Shown one piece after another: positions 15,993-23,430 of a DNA stretch of 64,000 nucleotides (the stretch's first letter is position 1; every line of letters starts with the position of its first letter). The translations under genes were made by a program, and so were the position numbers. Under the pieces are notes generated by a model. The model made no database searches, was not told where the DNA came from, and saw only the letters and a program-made list of their open reading frames with translations. Origin of the DNA: an uncultured Anaerolineae bacterium (lineage in GTDB: Bacteria; Chloroflexota; Anaerolineae; Anaerolineales; Villigracilaceae); contig CAILYI010000109.1 in assembly GCA_903838415.1 (NCBI GenBank), positions 62,001 to 126,000 of the forward strand, written 5' to 3'.

Positions 15993-16862
15993 ATGCTTAC
16001 TGCCCTGTTCAAAACCATGCGCCCGCGTCAGTGGACGAAGAATGCCTTCGTCTTTTTTGCGCTTGTCTTTGACAAGCAGCTTTTTCATCTTCCGGCTTTT
16101 CTGCACACCCTGGGCGGTTTCGCCCTGTTCTGCCTGATTTCGAGCGTGGTCTACCTGGTCAACGACATCGCCGACATCGAAGCCGACCGCCAGCATCCCA
16201 CCAAGAAACAGCGCCCGCTGCCCTCGGGGAAACTGCCCATCCGCGTGGCCTGGATGGCGGCCATCGTGCTGATTCTCATCACCCTGCCGCTGGCCTACTG
16301 GCTGGCGCCCGGCTTTGCCGCCGTGCTGACCACGTACCTGGTCATCAACCTGGCCTATTCGAAGTGGCTCAAGCACGTCCCGATTGTGGATGTGTTCATC
16401 ATCGCCGCCGGGTTTGTGCTGCGCGTTGAAGCGGGCGTGGCGCTGATCGTCGTCGAGCGCTTCTCGCCCTGGCTGTACGTCGTCACCACGCTTGGCTCGC
16501 TCTATCTGGGCTTCGGCAAACGCCGCGCCGAGCTGAGTCTGCTGGCAACCGGCGCCGGTTCACACCGCAAAGTGCTCGAAGGCTACAGCATCCCGCTGCT
16601 CGACCAGTACATCACGATCGTTTCGGCCGCCACCATCCTTTCGTATTCGCTCTACACCTTCTCCGCGCCCAATTTGCCCGCCAACCACAGCATGATGCTG
16701 ACCATTCCATTCGTGGCCTACATCATTTTCCGTTACTTGTACCTGATCCAGATGACGCACAACGCCGGTGCCCCCGAGGAAGTGCTGCTCGCCGACCGCC
16801 CAATCCAGATCGCCATTGCGCTGACGGGGCTGGTCATCCTGGGCGTCTTTTATATCCAATGA
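15993..16862 (+). CDS. UbiA-family prenyltransferase, decaprenyl-phosphate phosphoribosyltransferase type
   Basis: 289 residues, eight or nine membrane segments. The N-terminus MRPRQWTKNAFVFFALVF and the motif NDIADIEAD (residues 57-65, NDxxDxxxD), followed by HPTKKQRPLPSG, are those of enzymes that join phosphoribose from PRPP to a polyprenyl phosphate; a second acidic site lies in the later loop region. The product is the precursor of DPA-type arabinose donors in actinobacteria; in other bacteria the product feeds surface glycans. Its stop overlaps the mevalonate kinase start by 4 nt (ATGA), which links polyprenyl supply with polyprenyl use. Confidence 0.82.
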   Translation: MLTALFKTMRPRQWTKNAFVFFALVFDKQLFHLPAFLHTLGGFALFCLISSVVYLVNDIADIEADRQHPTKKQRPLPSGKLPIRVAWMAAIVLILITLPLAYWLAPGFAAVLTTYLVINLAYSKWLKHVPIVDVFIIAAGFVLRVEAGVALIVVERFSPWLYVVTTLGSLYLGFGKRRAELSLLATGAGSHRKVLEGYSIPLLDQYITIVSAATILSYSLYTFSAPNLPANHSMMLTIPFVAYIIFRYLYLIQMTHNAGAPEEVLLADRPIQIAIALTGLVILGVFYIQ

Positions 16863-17785
16863 ACGCCGCCACCGCGCCCGGAAAAATCATTTTGTTTGGT
16901 GAGCACGCCGTCGTCTATGGCCGACCGGCGCTGGCGGTACCAGTCACGCAGGTGCAAGTCAGCGTGGAAGTGGTGGATTCGCCCGATGCTGAAACCTGGA
17001 TCGAAGCCCCGTGCATTTCGCTCCACACGACATTTTCCGCGCTTTCGCCGACACACCCGCTGCGCGCCGTCATAGAGAGCGTCTTCGCAGCCCTGAATAT
17101 TGCGCCGTTTCCCCCGCTGCACATCACAATTCATTCCAGCATTCCGGTCGCTTCAGGCCTGGGCTCGGGCGCGGCAGTTTCCGTGGCGCTGATCCGTGCG
17201 CTGACGGATTTCGCGCAGCGGCCCATGCCTGCGGACGAAGTCAACGCGCTGGCCTATGAGATTGAAAAACTGCACCACGGCACGCCCTCAGGCATAGATA
17301 ACACCGTCATCAGCTACGCCAAACCGGTTTATTTCGTGCGCGGACAACCAATCCAGACCTTCAACGTGGCCCGGCCCTTCAGCCTGGTCATCGCCGATAC
17401 CGGCATCGCCGCCCCGACGAAGGAATCCGTCGGCGACGTGCGCAAACTGTGGGAAGCGGATAAACCCCGCTGGGAAGCGCTCTTTGACCGGGTGGGAGAA
17501 ATTGTGCGGGCGGCCAAAAACGCGATTGAAACTGGCGCAACCGACAGTCTCGGCGCATTGATGGACGCCAATCACGCCCTTTTGCAGGAAATGACCGTCT
17601 CCTCGCCGGAACTCGACCGGTTGGTGTTGGCGGCGAAAACTTCCGGCGCGCTGGGCGCCAAATTATCGGGAGGCGGCCGCGGCGGGAATATGCTCGCGCT
17701 GGTCAGGCCCGCAGAGGCCGAAGCGGTCGCGTCAGCATTGAAATCCGCCGGGGCAAAATCCACCCTGATGACGGTCATCCAATGA
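16859..17785 (+). CDS. mvk: Mevalonate kinase (GHMP kinase superfamily)
   Basis: 308 residues. Three GHMP motifs are present: PGKIILFGEHAVVYG (residues 7-21), the ATP loop IPVASGLGSGAAVSVAL (about 97-113), and the C-terminal KLSGGGRGGNMLAL. HHGTPSGIDN is the mevalonate-kinase-type active-site stretch. It phosphorylates mevalonate in the mevalonate route to isopentenyl diphosphate, which is uncommon in bacteria but known in Chloroflexota. Both neighbours overlap by 4 nt (ATGA), so three genes are coupled. The other mevalonate-pathway genes are not in this window. Confidence 0.92.
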   Translation: MNAATAPGKIILFGEHAVVYGRPALAVPVTQVQVSVEVVDSPDAETWIEAPCISLHTTFSALSPTHPLRAVIESVFAALNIAPFPPLHITIHSSIPVASGLGSGAAVSVALIRALTDFAQRPMPADEVNALAYEIEKLHHGTPSGIDNTVISYAKPVYFVRGQPIQTFNVARPFSLVIADTGIAAPTKESVGDVRKLWEADKPRWEALFDRVGEIVRAAKNAIETGATDSLGALMDANHALLQEMTVSSPELDRLVLAAKTSGALGAKLSGGGRGGNMLALVRPAEAEAVASALKSAGAKSTLMTVIQ

Positions 17786-18552
17786 ATATCCTGGCGCTCA
17801 AACTGATCCTGGCCCCGGTCATCATCGGCGGCGCGAGCCTGGCGGGACGCAAGTGGGGTCACACCGTCAGCGGCTGGCTGATTGGCCTGCCACTGACCTC
17901 CGGGCCGGTGGCTTTTTTTGTGGCGCTCAGCCACGAGCGATCCTTCCTGGCATCGACTGTACTGGGCACGCTCAGCGGCGGATTTGCGCTGGTGGCCTTC
18001 TGCCTGGGCTACGCCTGGACGGCGCAGCGTTTCAAATGGCCGGTGGCGCTGGCGGTCAGCATGCTGGCCTTCGGCAGCGTGACATTGCTGATGCAGAATG
18101 TCATCCTGCCGCTCGGGCCGCTGTTCGGGCTGGTGCTGCTGACCATCCTGGCCGGGATGGCGCTGATGCCGCGCAGCCAGCCACTGACCGCCACAGATGC
18201 CCGACCCGGCCGCTGGGACATTCCGGGCCGGATTTTGCTCGGCACCTCCTTCATCCTGCTGCTGACCGGCAGCGCGCCATTCATCGGCGCGCGCCTGACC
18301 GGCCTGCTCTCGACCATCCCGCTTTACACGGCCATCCTGACCGTTTTCGCGCAGCGCCAACAAAGCCGCGCCGGGGCCGTCGACATCCTGCGCGGCTTAC
18401 TGCTCGGCATGTTTGGCTTTTCAGCCTTTTACCTGACTCTGGCGCTGCTGCTGGATCGCACCGGGATTGTCCCGGCTTTTCTGGCGGCGGTGGTTATCAC
18501 GCTCATCGTCCAGGGCGCATCCTTTTTCGTCCTGCGAAAATCACAATCTTGA
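17782..18552 (+). CDS. Polytopic membrane protein of unknown function
   Basis: 256 residues with about eight hydrophobic segments in a regular spacing and short loops. The start overlaps the mevalonate kinase stop by 4 nt. The N-terminus has GGASLAGRKWGHTVSGWLIG, a Gly-rich amphipathic stretch that may be a re-entrant helix. No catalytic motif is visible and I do not recognise the family. Position suggests a role linked to isoprenoid or polyprenyl-phosphate metabolism or transport, but that is only neighbourhood inference. Confidence 0.75.
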   Translation: MNILALKLILAPVIIGGASLAGRKWGHTVSGWLIGLPLTSGPVAFFVALSHERSFLASTVLGTLSGGFALVAFCLGYAWTAQRFKWPVALAVSMLAFGSVTLLMQNVILPLGPLFGLVLLTILAGMALMPRSQPLTATDARPGRWDIPGRILLGTSFILLLTGSAPFIGARLTGLLSTIPLYTAILTVFAQRQQSRAGAVDILRGLLLGMFGFSAFYLTLALLLDRTGIVPAFLAAVVITLIVQGASFFVLRKSQS

Positions 18553-18565
18553 TCGGGAGGTTCTT

Positions 18566-19726
18566 ATGAGCAACACAGCAGATATTATTATTATCGGGGC
18601 CGGGGTGCATGGCGCCAGCCTGGCCTTTCACCTGGCGCAGCGCGGCGTGAAAGCGACGATTTTGGAAAAAACCTTTGTCGCCGCCGGGGCCACCGGCCGC
18701 TCCAGCGGGTTGGTGCGCATGCACTACGACACGCAGGTCGATTCACAGCTGGCCTGGGAATCCTTCCGCTACTTCCGCAACTGGAAGGAACTGGTCGGCG
18801 GCGACTCGGGTTTCACGCGCACCGGCTTCATCCAGATTGTGGCGCGCGAACACCAGGACGCGCTGCGAAAAAATACCGAAATGCAGCAGCGCGTCGGGAT
18901 CCCGTCCTTCATCATCAGCGCGGACGATGTGAAACGCCTGGCGCCAGCTTTTGTCACCGACGATTTCGACATCGCCGCCTACGAACCCGAATCAGGCTAC
19001 GCCATGCCGAGCGATACCGCCAACGCGCTGATGAATGCGGCGCGCGAGCGGGGCGCCCGTCTGGTGCAAAACTGCGCTGTAACGGGCATTCAAACCAGCG
19101 GCGGGCGCGTGACCGGCGTGGAAACGGCCCAGGGCTTGTTCTCTGCGCCGGTGGTGGTGAATGCCGCCGGCGCCTGGGCCGGAAAACTCAACCAGCTCGC
19201 CGGGCTGGAGCTGCCCTACGACACCTGGCGACATGACACGATGTTCGTCGTCCGCCCGCCGGAGATTGGCCCCTCGCACCCGACCGTGATCGACTTCCCC
19301 AAAGAGATTTATTTCCGCCCCGAAGGCGGGCTGACGCTGGTTGGGCTGGAAGATGGCAACCCGCTGGGAGAATCTCCCGATGGCGACGCTGACCACGCCA
19401 AAGCCGGATTCGTGGAACGGGCCATCGACCGCATCTGCGAGCGCGTCCCGGTCATGGAAAAGGGCGGCCTGCACAGCGCGCACGGCGGCTACGACGGCAT
19501 CACCCCCGATCAACACCCGCTGCTCGGGCTGGCCGGTCTGGACGGCTTTTACCTGGACTGCGGATTCAGCGGCACCGGCTTCAAGATTGGTCCCGCCGTC
19601 GGGTTGTGCATGTCTGAATTGATTTTGGATGGCGCCGCCAAAACGGTGGATATTTCGTCGCTGGCGCCGGGCCGTTTCGCGGCCGGGAAAATTGTCCAGG
19701 GCAATTACCAGAATATCTGGCATTAG
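18566..19726 (+). CDS. FAD-dependent oxidoreductase, DAO / sarcosine-oxidase-beta type
   Basis: 386 residues from ATG 18566, 13 nt after the previous stop, with GGGAGG 5 nt upstream. The FAD Rossmann motif GAGVHGASLA lies near residues 11-20, preceded by DIIIIG, and is followed by TGRSSGLVRMHYDTQ, typical of amine-oxidising DAO proteins. The C-terminal stretch GGYDGITPDQHPLLGLAGLDG is the second flavin-contact motif. Such enzymes oxidise secondary or tertiary amines such as sarcosine or dimethylglycine, or D-amino acids. The following racemase gene makes an amino-acid substrate possible too. Confidence 0.85.
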   Translation: MSNTADIIIIGAGVHGASLAFHLAQRGVKATILEKTFVAAGATGRSSGLVRMHYDTQVDSQLAWESFRYFRNWKELVGGDSGFTRTGFIQIVAREHQDALRKNTEMQQRVGIPSFIISADDVKRLAPAFVTDDFDIAAYEPESGYAMPSDTANALMNAARERGARLVQNCAVTGIQTSGGRVTGVETAQGLFSAPVVVNAAGAWAGKLNQLAGLELPYDTWRHDTMFVVRPPEIGPSHPTVIDFPKEIYFRPEGGLTLVGLEDGNPLGESPDGDADHAKAGFVERAIDRICERVPVMEKGGLHSAHGGYDGITPDQHPLLGLAGLDGFYLDCGFSGTGFKIGPAVGLCMSELILDGAAKTVDISSLAPGRFAAGKIVQGNYQNIWH

Positions 19727-19737
19727 CCCCCACCCGG

Positions 19738-19771
19738 CCTGCCCCAAATTCCCTGCGGAATTTGGGGCAGG
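19738..19771. repeat. Perfect 15-bp inverted repeat between the DAO and racemase genes
   Basis: The arms CCTGCCCCAAATTCC (19738-19752) and GGAATTTGGGGCAGG (19757-19771) pair fully around the loop CTGC. It starts 11 nt after the DAO stop and ends just before the racemase ribosome-binding site. There is no T-run, so it is not a standard terminator; it may set mRNA stability between the two genes. Confidence 0.8.
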
Positions 19772-19785
19772 GGAAAGGAAAGAAT

Positions 19786-20478
19786 ATGAAAACCATCGGC
19801 ATGATCGGCGGAATGAGTTGGGAATCATCGATTGAGTATTACCGCATCGTCAACGAAGAAGTCAAAAAGCGCCTGGGCGGGCTGCACTCGGCCAAGTCTG
19901 TGATGGTTTCGGTCGATTTCGCTGAAATCGAGGCACTGCAACACGCCGGTCGCTGGGACGAGGCCACACAGGCCATGATTGCGGCTGCGCGCCAGGTGGA
20001 AGCGGGTGGCGCGGATTTTGTCATCATCTGCACCAACACCATGCACAAAATGGCCGGGGAAGTGCAGGCCAGCATCAACGTCCCGCTGCTGCATATCGCT
20101 GACGCGACGGCCACAACGATCAAAGCGCAGGGGTTGAGCAAAACCGGTTTGCTGGGCACGCGCTTCACGATGGAGGAGAATTTCTATCGCGGGCGGTTGA
20201 TCGAAAAGCACGGGCTGGAGGTGCTGATTCCGAATGCGGCTGACCGTACCGTTATCCATCGCGTCATTTACGAGGAACTGGTGCTGGGGCAAATTCTCCC
20301 GGCCTCGAAGGCCGAATACCAACGCATCATTACCAACCTGACCGAACAGGGCGCCGAGGGCATTATCCTGGGCTGCACCGAGATTGGCCTGCTGGTCAAA
20401 GACGCGGACAGCCGCGTGCCGTTGTTCGATACCACCCAGATCCATGCCATCGCCGCGGTAGAAATGGCTTTAGCCTGA
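19786..20478 (+). CDS. Aspartate/glutamate racemase family protein
   Basis: 230 residues from ATG 19786, with AAAGGAAAG just upstream; the in-frame codon at 19762 is inside the hairpin and is rejected. The N-terminus MKTIGMIGGMSWESSIEYYR is typical of the YgeA/RacD branch. The two catalytic cysteines are in ICTNTMHKM and ILGCTEI, which take and give the alpha proton without a cofactor. Some members use aspartate, others homoserine or broad substrates. Together with the upstream DAO-like oxidase it could channel a D-amino acid to oxidation, but that is speculative. Confidence 0.88.
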   Translation: MKTIGMIGGMSWESSIEYYRIVNEEVKKRLGGLHSAKSVMVSVDFAEIEALQHAGRWDEATQAMIAAARQVEAGGADFVIICTNTMHKMAGEVQASINVPLLHIADATATTIKAQGLSKTGLLGTRFTMEENFYRGRLIEKHGLEVLIPNAADRTVIHRVIYEELVLGQILPASKAEYQRIITNLTEQGAEGIILGCTEIGLLVKDADSRVPLFDTTQIHAIAAVEMALA

Positions 20479-20548
20479 ACTGGAGAATCTCTGAGTGGAC
20501 CGTCCATCGTCCGCGCGCCATGGCGGTAGGCTGAATCTAATTTTTCTC

Positions 20549-21667
20549 CTATTGAGCTTGCCCGGCCAGTTGGAGAAGATCGGCAGAGGTGACCACGCTC
20601 AGGTTTGCCGCGGCACAGGCGACGAGTTCTTCGTAGGCGGCGAAGATGGCTTCGCGATCGGCTTCGCTGCGCAGTTTGGAAGGGTCGGGGGCGTTCAGGT
20701 TATAGGGCGGCGCGAGCGGGTCGGTTTTCCTACCTTTTTCCATCTTGAAGTAGATGGCCGACCAGGATTCGGCGCCGGAGCGGTAGTAGTTGTTTTCGTG
20801 GATCAGGACGGTGATGAAGGGCGCGCGCCCGTATTGGTGCGATTCCCATTCGGCCAGCTGGCTTTTGAGCAGGGCGGTCGGGTTGTAGCGCGCAGCTTCG
20901 GGGGAAATCATGTAATTCCACCAGAAATTTTCGCTGTTGTTGATGGCGGTGACACGCGTCACGCTGAAGTCGCTGGGGCGGACGAGCAGGCCGTTGATGG
21001 TTTCAAAAGGCTGCTCGATTTTTGCGCCGCTTTCGTGATACATGAGCGTCATCTGCGCGCCCAGGCTGGCATAGACTTTTTGCCCGATCTCACGCAGGCG
21101 CGCATTATCCGATGGGGCCGAGGCAACGACCGGATGTGTGCCAAAGACCTGGGCCACGTAGCTGTAGCCACCGGGCCGGGAACGATCCAGTTCGCCGGTG
21201 GAAAGATCGAGGGCGTAGGTCTCGTAATCACGTAGAGTTTGTTCCAATTCGGCGTCCGAAAGGCCTTTCAAGCGCTCATCAAACCCGGCGTAGAGCGGGT
21301 GCGGCGGGCGAATGTGGTAGCTGATGGTCATGTTCGAGTTTTTGAAGCGCTCGATCACTTCGGGATGCTCGCTGGCATATTGCCGGACAACTTCGGGGGT
21401 AAAGTAGAAATCGCCGCGCACATGATATTTCTCGAACAGGTCCACCAGGCGCAGGAGCGTATCCGCGCTTTGATCGGCATGCATCCAGTCGTGGACGTTG
21501 ATGGCGAAGGTGATGTAGCCGGTGGAGGCGGGCGCAGCTGGAGCATCCGTTGGGGCAGCAGTCGCGGCAGGCGAGGCGGTTGGGATGGCCAAAGCTGGAG
21601 CGGGGGCGGGCAGGTTGCAGGCGCAGAGTAAGCTGAGGGTCAGGAGCAAGGTCAGGGCGCGGGGCAT
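20549..21667 (-). CDS. Lipoprotein with polysaccharide-deacetylase-like domain (second of a pair)
   Basis: 372 residues from ATG 21667. A lipoprotein signal ends in LLCAC with Cys17 as the lipidated residue, followed by NLPAP and an Ala/Pro/Thr-rich linker to about residue 46. The domain begins GYITFAINVHDWMHADQSAD and continues LVDLFEKYHVRGDFYFTPEV, a layout like the NodB/polysaccharide deacetylase fold (Asp near strand 1, then the F-F-T strand), with a later HIRPPHPLY. I cannot confirm that all metal ligands are present. It starts 10 nt after the stop of its partner. Likely acts outside the cell on a glycan; substrate unknown. Confidence 0.65.
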   Translation of the reverse strand: MPRALTLLLTLSLLCACNLPAPAPALAIPTASPAATAAPTDAPAAPASTGYITFAINVHDWMHADQSADTLLRLVDLFEKYHVRGDFYFTPEVVRQYASEHPEVIERFKNSNMTISYHIRPPHPLYAGFDERLKGLSDAELEQTLRDYETYALDLSTGELDRSRPGGYSYVAQVFGTHPVVASAPSDNARLREIGQKVYASLGAQMTLMYHESGAKIEQPFETINGLLVRPSDFSVTRVTAINNSENFWWNYMISPEAARYNPTALLKSQLAEWESHQYGRAPFITVLIHENNYYRSGAESWSAIYFKMEKGRKTDPLAPPYNLNAPDPSKLRSEADREAIFAAYEELVACAAANLSVVTSADLLQLAGQAQ

Positions 21668-21677
21668 GTCATCAGCC

Positions 21678-22769
21678 CTAATGAATGGGATCGAGGCCGG
21701 GGTGAGCCTGTTGCCAGGCGGCCGAGGCATCCGCCATCTCGCTGAAGGTGACCCACTGCACATAACCGGAAGCCACCAGCGGATCGACCACCTCGCTCAG
21801 GAATTTCTCGATCACGGCAAAGGGCTGCTGCGGACTGCCGCGAAATTCGGCGGGATGGACGGTGAAGTGAAAGACATTTACCTTACCCGGCTCGGCAGCC
21901 GCCACGGAGGCCAGCAGGGATTGCTTGAGATACTCAAAGTAGGCTTCGTCGCCGCCAGCCGCTTCCGAGCGGCGCATGGAAGCGAAGTTATTCTGATCAT
22001 ACAGTCCTTCGGGTAGGAAAATGACCAGGCCGGAAGGGATGTGAACAGCGATCTGGCTTAAATCAGTGCCGTCAGTGCCGCCCGCCGGGCGCCATGGATG
22101 CAGCCCCACCAGCGCCAGATCGGTAGTCTGGGTCTTGGGATTTTTCCAATCGCTGTTGACGCTCAGCCCGGCGCAGACCGCCGCCTCGAACACGTCCAGG
22201 TAGAGATTGCCGCCGCTCCAGTAGCGGATCGACTCCACGCCGCTGGCCTGCTTCACCAGCGCGATTTCTTCCTTCATCACATCGCACCACTGCTCCACCG
22301 GCAGCGCCGACGAATTTTTCCCGAGATGCGCGTCTTCGTGAAAATGCAGAGCAATTTCATGCCCGTCAGCCGCCAGGTCCGCCAGGATATGGCTGCCGCT
22401 GGCGATGGCGACATCCGTGAAAGGCGATTGGGCCTGGATGGTCATGCGCCCGCCGTGCGCCGCCACCATCTCCGTCACCGTCGTAATATCATTGACCTGG
22501 CGGTTGAAATATTCGGGCTGGGCGTAATCGCCTTTGCCGCTTTGAAAGCCCTGATGGGTGGTGCCCTGCGGCTCGATGTGCATCCCGATGCCAAACAGCA
22601 GGACTGCGCTGCCGGTTTCTGGCATAGCAGTTGGAACCTGGGTCGCCGTTTGCGAAGCCTCCGTCTCGGCTGGGAGCGCTTTCGACGCGACTGGAGCCGT
22701 CGGTGCGGGGAGATTGCAGGCGCTTAAAACCAACACCACAAAAAAGAGAAGGGTGCACGATTTTTTCAT
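21678..22769 (-). CDS. Lipoprotein with polysaccharide-deacetylase-like domain (first of a pair)
   Basis: 363 residues. The signal peptide ends in LVLSAC with Cys18 lipidated, then NLPAPT and a Thr/Ala/Pro linker to about residue 50. The domain reads VLLFGIGMHIEPQG, later ILADLAADGHEIALHFHEDAH, where the H-x-H pair resembles the metal-binding histidines of deacetylases, and a C-terminal FHFTVHPAEF. Overall it is a divergent member of the polysaccharide deacetylase-like group. It has its own run with the second lipoprotein, 10 nt apart. It diverges from the thioesterase gene. Function by fold only. Confidence 0.65.
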   Translation of the reverse strand: MKKSCTLLFFVVLVLSACNLPAPTAPVASKALPAETEASQTATQVPTAMPETGSAVLLFGIGMHIEPQGTTHQGFQSGKGDYAQPEYFNRQVNDITTVTEMVAAHGGRMTIQAQSPFTDVAIASGSHILADLAADGHEIALHFHEDAHLGKNSSALPVEQWCDVMKEEIALVKQASGVESIRYWSGGNLYLDVFEAAVCAGLSVNSDWKNPKTQTTDLALVGLHPWRPAGGTDGTDLSQIAVHIPSGLVIFLPEGLYDQNNFASMRRSEAAGGDEAYFEYLKQSLLASVAAAEPGKVNVFHFTVHPAEFRGSPQQPFAVIEKFLSEVVDPLVASGYVQWVTFSEMADASAAWQQAHPGLDPIH

Positions 22770-22901
22770 AACAGCCTCCTTGAATGATTATTTCCAGTTT
22801 AAACGATGCCTGTTATGCGCCTGTCAGGCGGGTGTAAACGCATTGTAATCCCGCTTTTCAAATCTGCAAGCGGGGTAAAATAGCCCCAAAGGAGTTTTGA
22901 G

Positions 22902-23294
22902 ATGCAGCCACTTTCCACCGGATTGAAAGCAGAAACCGAAATCATCGTGACCGCAGCGGATACCGCGGCGCGCTGGGGCAGCGGGCTAGTGCCGGTCTAC
23001 AGCACGCCCGCGCTGGTGGGGCAGATGGAACATAGCGCCGTGCTGGCGCTGACGGGTCAGCTCGCCGCCGGGCAGACGACCGTCGGCGCGCGGATTGATG
23101 TGCGGCACCTGGCGCCCACCCCGGTCGGGATGAAAGTCCGCGCCGTGGCGGAACTGGTCGAAGTAGAGGGCCGCAAACTGGTTTTCAAGGTGGAGGCCTG
23201 GGATGAAGTCGAAAAAATCGGCGAGGCGCTGCACGAGCGTTTCATCATCGACGAGGCCAGGTTCATGGCGCGGGTGCAGGCCAAAGGGCAGTAG
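22902..23294 (+). CDS. Hot-dog thioesterase, fluoroacetyl-CoA thioesterase (FlK)-like
   Basis: 130 residues. The FlK family catalytic triad Thr-Glu-His can be read with exact spacing: Thr35 and Glu43 in VYSTPALVGQMEHSAV and His69 in DVRHLAPTPVGM (FlK has 42, 50, 76). The fold is a single hot-dog domain. In Streptomyces cattleya FlK hydrolyses fluoroacetyl-CoA; most relatives in other phyla have unknown acyl-CoA substrates, so fluoroacetate resistance is not implied. GGAG lies 7 nt before the ATG and a TAAAAT box about 20 nt further up. It diverges from the lipoprotein pair. Confidence 0.82.
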   Translation: MQPLSTGLKAETEIIVTAADTAARWGSGLVPVYSTPALVGQMEHSAVLALTGQLAAGQTTVGARIDVRHLAPTPVGMKVRAVAELVEVEGRKLVFKVEAWDEVEKIGEALHERFIIDEARFMARVQAKGQ

Positions 23295-23298
23295 ACTC

Positions 23299-23384
23299 GT
23301 TCCCAGGTTGGGGAGAAAGTTCCCAGGTGTAAGCGAGCAGTTCCCAGGTGTAACGAGCAGTTCCCGGTTGGGACGGACAGTCTG
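23299..23384. repeat. 20-21-bp tandem repeat, four units, in the 3' spacer of the thioesterase gene
   Basis: GTTCCC-starting units begin at 23299, 23319, 23340 and 23360. Units two and three are nearly the same (GTTCCCAGGTGTAA, then CGAGCA); units one and four share AGGTTGGGG / GGTTGGGA. The units contain a small palindrome TCCC-(A)GGT-TGGGA. The array lies between the thioesterase stop and a bidirectional terminator. Confidence 0.8.
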
Positions 23385-23398
23385 AATATCAAAAGCGG

Positions 23399-23425
23399 CG
23401 GGCTGGTGGTTGATCCACCAGCCCG
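23399..23425. terminator. Bidirectional terminator between thioesterase and Rieske genes
   Basis: CGGGCTGGTGG / CCACCAGCCCG form a perfect 11-bp stem with a 5-nt loop. Short T-runs follow on both strands (GTTTCGTT on plus, GCCGCTTTTG on minus). It separates two convergent genes. Confidence 0.75.
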
Positions 23426-23430
23426 TTTCG

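Noticed and set aside
19738-19771. Intrinsic terminator after the DAO gene
   Set aside because: The stem is perfect but a purine-rich stretch follows it instead of Ts, and the next gene's ribosome-binding site is immediately downstream.
22902-23294. Fluoroacetate resistance
   Set aside because: The triad spacing matches FlK, but no fluorinated-compound gene is near and FlK-like proteins are common; substrate cannot be claimed.
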